Of a stretch of DNA of 14,072 bases, positions 7,582-14,072 are shown piece after piece. Every line of letters begins with the position of its first letter. The stretch's first letter is position 1. The DNA is from Dehalococcoidia bacterium (GTDB lineage Bacteria > Chloroflexota > Dehalococcoidia > Dehalococcoidales > UBA1222), in contig WRHS01000033.1 in NCBI GenBank assembly GCA_009783135.1, positions 1 through 14,072 of the forward strand, read 5' to 3'. The notes under the pieces are model-generated. The model was not told the DNA's origin. It saw only the letters and a list, made by a program, of their open reading frames with translations, and did not search any database. Position numbers and translations under genes: made by a program.

Positions 7582-8088
7582 TTATTTCTCTTTAGCTACG
7601 CTAATTGCGCCGATTACGGCCACCAGTATGAGCAATGCCGCAATTTCCACAGCCAGCACCAAACTATCCTGCCCGAAAAGCATCTGCCCGATGGATTCAG
7701 TATGAAGGGTTTTTGGTGAGATGGGAAGAAATGCCATGCCAGTGCTGTTATCCCATTTGGTATTGAGTATGGCCCATATGGCTACGCCAATAAAGGATAG
7801 GGCCCCCAAAACTGCCGGCAGTTTATAAGGCGATGGCACATTGCTGTGCTCAATATCGCGCGTCAGTACGATGGACATGATAATCAGCACGGCAATAGCA
7901 CCTACATAGATCAAAATTTGTACTATGCCAAGATACTCAGCCGTAAGAGTGATGAACAACCCTGCAATGGACAAAAAGCATAATATCAGACCAAGCGCGG
8001 CGCGGAACAGGCTGCGCATGCTCACAACCATAAGCGCACCTGCCGTTGCAGTTGCTGCCAACACCCAAAATGCTATATTCATGCCCAT
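7582..8088 (-). CDS. nuoJ: NADH-quinone oxidoreductase subunit J
   Basis: Membrane subunit of complex I (MrpC-adjacent NuoJ/ND6 type), 168 aa from ATG 8088, with five hydrophobic segments. The conserved third helix YLGIVQILIYVGAIAVLI (52-69) identifies it. The frame is open upstream to 8433, but that extension overlaps the end of the nuoI chimera and has unrelated, cysteine- and arginine-rich sequence, so it is rejected. Two starts are close together, ATG 8088 and ATG 8082 (MGMNIAFW); neither has a strong ribosome binding site, and I chose the first. It starts seven bases after the stop of the upstream chimera, so coupling by re-initiation is likely. nuoK follows after two bases. Confidence 0.93.
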   Translation of the reverse strand: MGMNIAFWVLAATATAGALMVVSMRSLFRAALGLILCFLSIAGLFITLTAEYLGIVQILIYVGAIAVLIIMSIVLTRDIEHSNVPSPYKLPAVLGALSFIGVAIWAILNTKWDNSTGMAFLPISPKTLHTESIGQMLFGQDSLVLAVEIAALLILVAVIGAISVAKEK

Positions 8089-8095
8089 AATTTTA

Positions 8096-9988
8096 CTATT
8101 TCTTCTTGTCTTTTGTCTTATCAATACACAGTGTCTGCTCAGGCAGAGTGCGTGCGATTTCACTATGGTAGTAGCCGCTGGCCTGACGCTTTTGCGGCGT
8201 GAGCAGTTCTTCTTTCGGCAGTGTCTGCTCGGATAAGCGGTAGCTGGAACGCTCGTATTCCGTTCCCATATAGAGCGCATCAAACGGGCAGGCTTCCACG
8301 CACAAACCGCAGTAGATGCATTGCCCTCCCTTGAGTTCCCATTTTTCAGGCTTGTATTGTATGTCACAGCGCAGGCAGCGCCCACATTCGGACTCGGCAT
8401 CTTCCTTGCTCCAGCCGATTTCCACACCTTCAAACGTGCTCAATCTCCTGTCGTGCTCAATGGTATCGTTGTGCGGACGGAAGCCTTCGCGCGGTGCACC
8501 TATGCGCTGCAAGGGGCTCTCAGGCGTAGCCAGCGTTTCTCTGATGTCGCCGTCACCTCCGAGATATTTGTCCATAGAACTTGCCGCAAGGCGCCCCTGC
8601 GCAATGCACTCAATCACTGTAGCTGGTCCAAGCACGGCATCGCCTCCGGCATATACTCCGGTCTTGGCGCTGGCCAGTGTTTCACTGTCCACTATCAGAC
8701 GGCTGCCGCGGTCGGTGGACAAGGCAAATTCCTTGGGTACGATGGGACTTTGGCTAACGGCTGAAATGATATGCTCAAGTTCAATGAGATACTCACTGCC
8801 GGCAATCTGCTCAGGTCTGCGTCTGCCGCTGGAATCCTCAGCCCCCAGCTTCATACGAACGCACTCCAGCTGAAGCTTGCCGTCCTGACGTAATACCCTA
8901 GATGGAGCGGCTAAGAATACCAGCTTGACGCCCTCATCCACGGCCTCCTCGATTTCCTCAGGGGCAGCCGGCATTTCTGCGCGTGTACGGCGATAAATTA
9001 GACTGACCTCTTCAGCTCCTTCGCGCACGGCTGTGCGGGCGCAGTCAATGGCGGTATTGCCGCCGCCGATCACAGCCACGCGCTTGCCCAGCTTGCGATG
9101 ATTTCCGAGGTTGACCTCGCGCAGGAAATCCACTCCGCCTAAGACTCCGTCTCCGGTATCACCCGGTACACCGAGAGCCATGGCCTGATGTGCCCCTACC
9201 CCCACGAAGACGGCATTGTAGCCGTCGTCAAACAGCTTATCCACTGATTCTATTCTGAAATCGGTTTTGATGCTCACACCGATATCCTCAATCTCCTTGA
9301 TGTCGCCTTCCAGTATTTCCGGCGGCAAGCGGTAGTCGGGAATGCCGACTTTCATCATACCGCCGGTGGCGGGCAATGCTTCAAATACAGTGACGCTGTG
9401 CCCTTTGCGTGCAAGGTAGTACGCCACCGTAAGTCCGGCCGGACCGGCACCGATGACAGCCACTTTCTTGCCTGATGCGGGTGATTGCCTGACATTTGCT
9501 TTCCACATACCATTGTCACGATCTATGGCATAGCGCTTAAGTTTACGGATGGATATAGGCTCATCAATATCGCCGCGGTTGCAGTTGTTCTCGCAGGGAT
9601 GAGCGCAGATATAGGCACACACAGACGGGAGAGGCAGTTTTTCGCGTATCACGGCCACTGCCTCCTCCGGTTTGCCTGAGGCGATGCAGCGGATATAGCG
9701 CGCCGCGTCCACGTGAGCCGGACAGCGTTGTACACATGGCACAACGGCGTCGTATTTCTGTCCCTCTGATGAGGTTTCAATGCTTATGCACTTATGGGGG
9801 CATGCCTGCTGACAGGTGTAGCACCCGGTGCATTTCTCCATCGACCATGCCAACACCGTGCCGCGCTCACGCCGCGAGACATTCAGCCTTTGCTCGGGGT
9901 ATTGCACTGTCACAGGGCGCTTTAAAATGTTCTTGAATGTAACTCCAAGACCTTTGAGCATCCCCGCACCAAAAATATTACCCGCCAA
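8096..9988 (-). CDS. NuoI with an inserted GltD/NfnB-type FAD/NAD(P)H oxidoreductase
   Basis: Chimeric complex I subunit, 630 aa; normal NuoI is about 130-230. Residues 1-67 are NuoI: GLGVTF near 13, VTVQYP, then the first ferredoxin motif C53, C56, C59, C63. Residues about 80-545 are a GltD-type flavoprotein: N-terminal Fe-S cysteines C85, C89, C124, C128, C132, C136; FAD Rossmann GAGPAG (180-185) with E203; NAD(P) Rossmann GGGNTAID (308-315); YRRTRAEMPA (332-341, NADPH-type arginines); and a second FAD contact AGGD (447-450). C535, C538, C541 follow. NuoI resumes with C557, C560, C563, C567, then GTEYERSSY and EELLTP. The frame is uninterrupted. Start TTG 9988 has AGAGG seven bases upstream and overlaps nuoH by 11; ATG 9961 is the alternative. 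Likely role: electron entry into a complex lacking NuoEFG (inference). Confidence 0.9.
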   Translation of the reverse strand: MAGNIFGAGMLKGLGVTFKNILKRPVTVQYPEQRLNVSRRERGTVLAWSMEKCTGCYTCQQACPHKCISIETSSEGQKYDAVVPCVQRCPAHVDAARYIRCIASGKPEEAVAVIREKLPLPSVCAYICAHPCENNCNRGDIDEPISIRKLKRYAIDRDNGMWKANVRQSPASGKKVAVIGAGPAGLTVAYYLARKGHSVTVFEALPATGGMMKVGIPDYRLPPEILEGDIKEIEDIGVSIKTDFRIESVDKLFDDGYNAVFVGVGAHQAMALGVPGDTGDGVLGGVDFLREVNLGNHRKLGKRVAVIGGGNTAIDCARTAVREGAEEVSLIYRRTRAEMPAAPEEIEEAVDEGVKLVFLAAPSRVLRQDGKLQLECVRMKLGAEDSSGRRRPEQIAGSEYLIELEHIISAVSQSPIVPKEFALSTDRGSRLIVDSETLASAKTGVYAGGDAVLGPATVIECIAQGRLAASSMDKYLGGDGDIRETLATPESPLQRIGAPREGFRPHNDTIEHDRRLSTFEGVEIGWSKEDAESECGRCLRCDIQYKPEKWELKGGQCIYCGLCVEACPFDALYMGTEYERSSYRLSEQTLPKEELLTPQKRQASGYYHSEIARTLPEQTLCIDKTKDKKK

Positions 9989-11063
9989 ACGATTGCCTCT
10001 CTTTACGCATGAACATAGCCCATAACATGACAAGTATAAGTGAAATTAAAATATACGCCGGCACGCTGATCCATAGCGACAAATCCGGCAGGAATACGCT
10101 TTTCAGTCCGATGATGAACAAATTGACAAATGCCAAAGGAAGCAGACCTTTCCACGCCAGCCGCATGGACTGGTCAATGCGCAGACGCGGCAGCGTGCCG
10201 CGAAGCCATAAAATAAACATGAAACTGGCGAACATCTTTATAGCAAACCATAAAATTCCCGGCAGCAACGGGCCGCGCCATCCGCCGAGGAAAAAGGTCG
10301 CAATAAGCGCAGAGCCAACCACAGCTTCGCTGTACTCAGTAAGGTAAAGCAGTGCGAATTTCATGCCGGAGTATTCCGTGTTGAAGCCGCATGTAAGTTC
10401 CGAGTCGGCCTCTACCAAATCAAAGGGTGTGCGGTTGATTTCAGCCAGAATTGCCACAATAAATATCATAAAACCCAGCGGCTGAACCAGAATAAAAGGT
10501 ATGTTTTGTGCCTCTATAATGCCGGAAACCGACATGGAACCGCTGGCGATTACAAGCCCGGCGATGGCCAGCACCATGGGAATCTCAAAGCTGATAAGCT
10601 GCGCAATTTCGCGAATTGCGCCAACCAGTGAGTATTTGTTGTTGCCTGCCATACCCGAAAGAAATACACCGATGGAGGCAATGGCGCTGACGGCGGCTAT
10701 ATATAATACGCCTACGTTAAGGTCGGCCAACTGCAAGCCGTTCATCAGCGGAATGACAGCCATAATCATCAGAGTTGGCACGAATGCTATAGCCGGGGCA
10801 ATCCAGAACAGAAGCTTGTCCGCCAAAGTCGGGATGATATCCTCTTTGGTCAGGATTTTGACGGTGTCGGCGAATGCCTGCAACAGACCGAATGGTCCGG
10901 CCCTGTTGGGGCCGAGCCTGGATTGGAAGCGGGCGATAACGCGGCGCTCCATCCAAATGAACATGATGACGCTGGACATCACATAGGCGATGATTACAAC
11001 GGCTATGATGATAAGTCTCAGCCAGAAGTTGCCCGGCCAGTCGGGTGAAAGACTCCAGTTCAT
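9978..11063 (-). CDS. nuoH: NADH-quinone oxidoreductase subunit H
   Basis: Membrane subunit at the junction of the two arms of complex I; it forms much of the quinone cavity and the first proton half-channel. 361 aa, with eight or nine hydrophobic segments. Diagnostic sequences: ERRVIARFQSRLGPNRAGPFG (split over 39-59), EINRTPFDLVEADSEL (208-223), FNTEYSGMKFAL, and RGTLPRLRIDQSM (288-300). The second motif has valine where most homologues have proline (DLPEAE), a mild change. ATG 11063 overlaps the nuoD stop by one base (TGATG), typical of coupled translation. Its end overlaps the TTG start of the nuoI chimera. Confidence 0.96.
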   Translation of the reverse strand: MNWSLSPDWPGNFWLRLIIIAVVIIAYVMSSVIMFIWMERRVIARFQSRLGPNRAGPFGLLQAFADTVKILTKEDIIPTLADKLLFWIAPAIAFVPTLMIMAVIPLMNGLQLADLNVGVLYIAAVSAIASIGVFLSGMAGNNKYSLVGAIREIAQLISFEIPMVLAIAGLVIASGSMSVSGIIEAQNIPFILVQPLGFMIFIVAILAEINRTPFDLVEADSELTCGFNTEYSGMKFALLYLTEYSEAVVGSALIATFFLGGWRGPLLPGILWFAIKMFASFMFILWLRGTLPRLRIDQSMRLAWKGLLPLAFVNLFIIGLKSVFLPDLSLWISVPAYILISLILVMLWAMFMRKERQSFGG

Positions 11064-12166
11064 CAGCGGTCCACCTCACCCATTGAAATATCAATACTGC
11101 CGAAAATGATGATGGCATCGGCCAGCTTTTGACCGATGAGCAGGTTGCGCAACACGGTTAAGTTGATGAGCGCCGGGGCGCGGAAATGACAGCGGTAGGG
11201 CTTCTCGGTGCCGTCTGAAACCAGATAACAACCGAGTATGCCGCGCGGCGCCTCAATTTGGGTGTATACCTCGCCTTTGGCGGGACGCAGACGCAATGGT
11301 ACGGATGTCTTTTCACTGCCGGCAGGCAATTGCTCCACTGCCTGATGGATTATGCGCAGGCTTTGGCGCATCTCTTCCATCCTGACGCGGTAGCGGTCGT
11401 AACAGTCACCGTTTTGTCCGACGGGAACATCAAACTCAAACCTGTCATAAACTGAGTACGGAGAGTCCTTGCGCAGGTCCCATTTAACGCCGGAGCCGCG
11501 TAACATCGGTCCGGATGTGGATGCATCAATTGCCGCCGCAGCCGACAACACGCCGACGCCTTTGGTGCGTGACAGCAGGATTTCATTGTCTGCAAGCATA
11601 GTGTCGTACTCGTCCAGATACCCGGGCATTATTTTCAAAAAGTCTGCCAAAGCAGGCAAGAACTCAGTTGGAAAATCCATGCTTACCCCGCCGAAGCGCA
11701 TGTAGTTGTAGAGCAATCTTTGCCCGGTCACCATCTCTAAAAGGTCAATGATTTTTTCGCGCTCACGGAACATGTACATGAAAGCGGTGTAGAAGATGCC
11801 CATATCGTTCATCAGCGAACCGACAGCTAACAGGTGGCTGGCGATACGCTGCAACTCACCCATGATGACGCGCATGAACTCGGCGCGTTGCGGCACCTGT
11901 ATGCCTGCCAATTTCTCAACAGCTGCAACATATGGCCAATTGTTGTTGATGGCGGAAACGTAGTCCAAGCGGTCGGTGAGAGGAATGTTTTGCTTGTACG
12001 TGTGCTTTTCGCACAATTTCTCAAGTCCGCGGTGCAGATAACCGAATACAGGCTCAACGTCCTGAATAATTTCGCCGTCAAGCGTCACACGCATGCGGAA
12101 TACGCCATGCGTCGACGGATGCAGAGGCCCGATATTCAGTATGAATTGCTCAGTCGCTAGCGCCAT
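11063..12166 (-). CDS. nuoD: NADH-quinone oxidoreductase subunit D
   Basis: 49-kDa-type peripheral subunit of complex I, related to the hydrogenase large subunit; it forms the quinone head-group site with NuoB. 367 aa from ATG 12166. Quinone-site residues are in place: H16 and H20 in GPLHPSTHGVFR, and Y69 in DRLDYVSA, with the same 49-residue spacing as H38 and Y87 in the Thermus enzyme. The C-terminus FGSIDISMGEVDR is canonical. The nickel-binding cysteines of hydrogenases are absent, as expected. The frame stays open 55 codons upstream, but that is inside nuoC and non-homologous. The chosen start overlaps the nuoC end by 17 bases and has AAGG four to five bases before it. Confidence 0.96.
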   Translation of the reverse strand: MALATEQFILNIGPLHPSTHGVFRMRVTLDGEIIQDVEPVFGYLHRGLEKLCEKHTYKQNIPLTDRLDYVSAINNNWPYVAAVEKLAGIQVPQRAEFMRVIMGELQRIASHLLAVGSLMNDMGIFYTAFMYMFREREKIIDLLEMVTGQRLLYNYMRFGGVSMDFPTEFLPALADFLKIMPGYLDEYDTMLADNEILLSRTKGVGVLSAAAAIDASTSGPMLRGSGVKWDLRKDSPYSVYDRFEFDVPVGQNGDCYDRYRVRMEEMRQSLRIIHQAVEQLPAGSEKTSVPLRLRPAKGEVYTQIEAPRGILGCYLVSDGTEKPYRCHFRAPALINLTVLRNLLIGQKLADAIIIFGSIDISMGEVDR

Positions 12167-12602
12167 ATGCCTTGCCTTTAAAGTCCTTACGCAACGGATA
12201 CCCTTTAAACCCATCCCACAGCACAATGCGCTTGAGATGCGGGTGCTCTGTGAACTCAATGCCGAAAAGATCGTAAACCTCACGCTCCTGTAAGCTGGCA
12301 CCAAGCCATAGATTTGCAAGAGACGGCACAAAAGGCTTGTCTTTGGGGCATCGGACCTTGAGAAGAGCGGATGAGTTGGTTTTTATTGACTGCAATTGAT
12401 AGATTACCTCAAAATGGTCCGCATAGTCAGCCGCTGTAACCATGCCAAGATAATCAAACCCGAGCGTATTTTTCATATACTCAGCCGCTTTTGCAATAAA
12501 GGCGCAGGGCACCTCTACATAATCCTCGGCAGGTGTGAAACCCTGACCGAACTGCCCTTGCAGTTGTGAGGCTAAGTCGTTGTAATCTACAGAGGTAGTC
12601 AT
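12150..12602 (-). CDS. nuoC: NADH-quinone oxidoreductase subunit C
   Basis: 30-kDa-type peripheral subunit of complex I, 150 aa, a short but complete version. The family signature QEREVYDLFGIEF (105-117) and the following HPHLKRIVLWDGFKGYPLRKDF (120-141; key residues H, L, G, PLRKDF) are clear. NuoC has no cofactor and scaffolds NuoD and NuoB. ATG 12602 is two bases after the nuoB stop. Separate nuoC and nuoD genes, not a fused nuoCD as in enterobacteria, are the common bacterial arrangement. Confidence 0.95.
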   Translation of the reverse strand: MTTSVDYNDLASQLQGQFGQGFTPAEDYVEVPCAFIAKAAEYMKNTLGFDYLGMVTAADYADHFEVIYQLQSIKTNSSALLKVRCPKDKPFVPSLANLWLGASLQEREVYDLFGIEFTEHPHLKRIVLWDGFKGYPLRKDFKGKAYGASD

Positions 12603-12604
12603 AA

Positions 12605-13189
12605 CTATTTGGGCTTGCGAATGCTTTCCTTTGCAATTTTGCGACGCAACGCTTCAATGCCGGCCAGCAGCGTTTCCGGGCGCGGAGGACATCCCGGGAT
12701 ATAGACATCTATGGGCACAATATGGTTGTATCCGGGGACAACGGAGTAAGAGTCGCAGAAAATGCCGCCGGAGATGGCGCAGGCACCCATGGCGATGGCC
12801 CATTTTGGCTCGGCCATCTGGTCATAAAGGCGTTTGATTTGAGGTGCCATTTTCCATGTGAGTGTTCCGGCACATACCAGCAGATCTGCCTGCCGCGGTG
12901 ACGCGCGCAATACCTCCATGCCGAAACGGGCGATATCAAAACGTGCTGAGGATGCCCCGATAAACTCAAAAGTGCAGCAGGCGGTGAAAGCGGTCACGGG
13001 CCACAGCGAGGTTTTGCGCGCCCAGTTGAGCGCAGCATCCACCGTGGTAAACATCACGTTGCGTTTAATCTCTTCATCCAGCCATGAGTCTGGGTCCGGA
13101 ATTGGATGCTGGGATGCGGCACGCAACGCCTCAATGCCGTCGCTTTCGCGGCGTTCAATTTCAGCGGCCGTAAAGGGTTCTATTTCCAT
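12605..13189 (-). CDS. nuoB: NADH-quinone oxidoreductase subunit B (cluster N2)
   Basis: PSST-type peripheral subunit of complex I that holds the terminal [4Fe-4S] cluster N2, the electron donor to quinone. 194 aa. All four ligands are present: C71 and C72 (TACCTFEF), C137 (MGACAISGG) and C167 (PGCPPRPE), with spacing nearly identical to the Thermus subunit. RASPRQADLLVCAGTLT (95-111) is also diagnostic. The N-terminus is about 26 residues longer than the Thermus protein and is acidic. Two additional cysteines, C106 and C145, sit where many homologues have other residues. ATG 13189 overlaps the nuoA end by 10 bases. Confidence 0.96.
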   Translation of the reverse strand: MEIEPFTAAEIERRESDGIEALRAASQHPIPDPDSWLDEEIKRNVMFTTVDAALNWARKTSLWPVTAFTACCTFEFIGASSARFDIARFGMEVLRASPRQADLLVCAGTLTWKMAPQIKRLYDQMAEPKWAIAMGACAISGGIFCDSYSVVPGYNHIVPIDVYIPGCPPRPETLLAGIEALRRKIAKESIRKPK

Positions 13190-13551
13190 CGCAGTGCGCC
13201 TTTACGCCAAGCATAAATGTAGGCTATGAGTATGATTCCCACGAAGATGGCTCCGCCAAGGAAAAATCGCCAATCCGCGACCTGCAAGCCGGCAGCCCAC
13301 GGAAGAATGAATATCAGCATTACATCCAGTGCCACTGCCACCAACGCAAAAAGGTAGTATCGTGAGTTAAACTGAACCCAACTGCGACCAGTGGTTTCAA
13401 GCCCGCATTCCACTGTGGACGACTTTACCGCCGATGGCTTGTGCGGGATAATCCCGAGTTTGCGCAACACAAGCGGCAAAACGAGCATGAATGCTGCAAA
13501 GGCTATACTTATTAGGAGAAAGAGGGCAATATAGCTGAAATCCTGTAACAA
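13180..13551 (-). CDS. nuoA: NADH-quinone oxidoreductase subunit A
   Basis: Three-helix membrane subunit of complex I at the junction with the peripheral arm, 123 aa. The loop motif VECGLETTG (47-55) and FNSRYYLFAL before the second helix identify it. The helix that usually reads FD-x-E-x-x-F reads LDVMLIFILPWA (75-86): the aspartate (D76) is kept, but the glutamate two residues later is methionine (M78). The start is TTG 13551, supported by AAGGAG five bases upstream. It is the first gene of the nuo operon, with the promoter at 13590-13618. Confidence 0.93.
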   Translation of the reverse strand: MLQDFSYIALFLLISIAFAAFMLVLPLVLRKLGIIPHKPSAVKSSTVECGLETTGRSWVQFNSRYYLFALVAVALDVMLIFILPWAAGLQVADWRFFLGGAIFVGIILIAYIYAWRKGALRWK

Positions 13552-13589
13552 TATTGCTCCTTAGGCTCAATTTTTGAAAATTGGAAAAG

Positions 13590-13618
13590 AGTATAGCCTA
13601 TGCTCTAACGAAAATCAA
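13590..13618 (-). promoter_or_regulatory. Promoter of the nuo operon
   Basis: On the minus strand TTGATT (13613-13618) and TATACT (13590-13595) are separated by exactly 17 bases, each one mismatch or two from sigma-70 consensus. The predicted start near 13583 gives a leader of about 32 bases before the nuoA ribosome binding site AAGGAG and TTG start. It lies in the 128-base gap between nuoA and the surface-protein gene. No clear operator or terminator was seen in the rest of that gap. Confidence 0.7.
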
Positions 13619-13679
13619 ATGAAGCGCTTGCTTGTTTTCGTCATGAAGTGAACACACAAGATGTTTATTTTATGGCGGA

Positions 13680-14072
13680 TTACTTGTGGCGCCTCACAAC
13701 TAATAGTGTTGCCGTGATAACTAAAACGAGTAAGCATATACCACTAATTAGCAGCCAAATGGTCAAACTGGAAGCTGAATTAACAGTCAAAGTGCCCGAA
13801 ATATAGTCAAAGGTGTAGTTATCTGCAGAGCCACCAGATATGGTGATGGAGTATGACCCGACAGGGGAATCCTTGTCTGCATCGGTTGAAGCAACAGGTT
13901 TGGATGATAATACGCTTTCGTCTTCACCATTCAGGAAGCCACTGTATTGGAAAGAAAGGGAAGGGTTGTCTTTGCCGACAGTCTTGACCTTATCGTCCGC
14001 CGTGATGGTGAGAGTGGCTTTGTTGACAGTTAGAACTCCTGAAATGTAGTTGAAGGTGTAGTTATCAGCTGA
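13680..14072 (-). CDS. MBG-repeat surface protein, C-terminal part, with membrane anchor
   Basis: The frame enters from the right edge and ends at TAA 13680-13682; only the last 130 residues are visible. Residues 1-17 are the end of one MBG-type (bacterial Ig-like, YGX-type) repeat. Residues 18-98 are a complete unit (TLTITADDKVKTVGKDNPSL at 20-39, YSGFLNGE, SPVGSYSITISGGSADNYTF). A linker SASS leads to a transmembrane segment at about 103-125 and the basic tail RRHK. MBG repeats occur in large secreted or wall-associated proteins. Here the chain should be outside, held by the final helix with the tail in the cytoplasm. There is no LPxTG motif, so sortase attachment is unlikely. The real start, signal peptide and any adhesion or enzyme domain lie outside the window. 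Confidence 0.88.
   Translation of the reverse strand, partial: SADNYTFNYISGVLTVNKATLTITADDKVKTVGKDNPSLSFQYSGFLNGEDESVLSSKPVASTDADKDSPVGSYSITISGGSADNYTFDYISGTLTVNSASSLTIWLLISGICLLVLVITATLLVVRRHK
13779..14072 (-). repeat. Tandem MBG-type repeat, period 243 bp (81 codons)
   Basis: Bases 14022-14072 and 13779-13829 encode SADNYTFNYISGVLTVN and SADNYTFDYISGTLTVN, 15 of 17 residues identical. The DNA differs at 13 of 51 positions, mostly at silent sites, so this is an old duplication kept by selection on the protein. More units probably lie to the right of the window. Confidence 0.85.

Noticed and set aside
8089..8433. N-terminal extension of nuoJ up to 8433
   Set aside because: It overlaps the coding end of the NuoI chimera in another frame, is rich in cysteine and arginine, and has no NuoJ similarity.
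8316..8873. Long plus-strand open frames opposite nuo genes (for example 8316-8873, 3933-4565, 2989-3477)
   Set aside because: They are antisense to well-identified genes, have atypical composition and no family similarity, and are shadows of the coding strand.
8096..9988. Reading the chimera as a free-standing glutamate synthase small subunit beside a lost nuoI
   Set aside because: Both halves of NuoI are recognisable at the two ends of the same open frame, including the second cluster motif and the NuoI C-terminus. There is no gltB nearby.
9989..10033. Upstream TTG start of the NuoI chimera at 10033
   Set aside because: It would add 15 residues overlapping nuoH, with no ribosome binding site. 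TTG 9988 has AGAGG at ideal spacing.
13840..14049. 69-codon plus-strand frame at the right edge
   Set aside because: It is antisense to the MBG-repeat gene, whose minus-strand translation is clearly real.

Overview
The window looks like part of the chromosome of an anaerobic bacterium, with Chloroflexota (Dehalococcoidia-like) as my best guess. The guess rests on a 45-residue DUF5679-type zinc protein and on an 11-subunit complex I operon that lacks nuoE, nuoF and nuoG. Neither is decisive, and the taxonomy is inference.

Layout. Positions 1-463 hold no intact gene. They contain a minus-strand relic with a VirB4-like P-loop, next to what looks like the 3' end of a group II intron, so this is probably a decayed mobile-element scar. 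Three plus-strand genes follow: a 46-residue two-helix membrane protein (464-604), the DUF5679-type zinc protein (714-851, followed by a strong terminator) and endonuclease III, nth (948-1592). Everything to the right is on the minus strand. A near-consensus promoter at 13590-13618 reads leftwards through nuoA, B, C, D, H, a chimeric nuoI, then J, K, L, M, N and finally tatD, which meets nth tail to tail. The genes are separated by at most 12 bases or overlap by 1-17, so this is one operon of about 12 kb. At the right edge is the 3' end of a surface protein with MBG-type repeats and a C-terminal membrane anchor.

How the genes work together. NuoB, C, D and I form the peripheral arm that passes electrons to quinone. 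NuoA, H, J, K, L, M and N form the proton-pumping membrane arm. The usual NADH-dehydrogenase module (NuoEFG) is not here. Instead, the NuoI reading frame is interrupted, between its two [4Fe-4S] cysteine motifs, by a complete flavoprotein of the GltD/NfnB (glutamate synthase small subunit) type with its own Fe-S cysteines, FAD fold and NADPH-type fold. The single ORF is open throughout, with NuoI sequence at both ends. This suggests a complex I whose electron-input device is built into NuoI, and it is the most interesting thing in the window. TatD and Nth are ordinary housekeeping enzymes.
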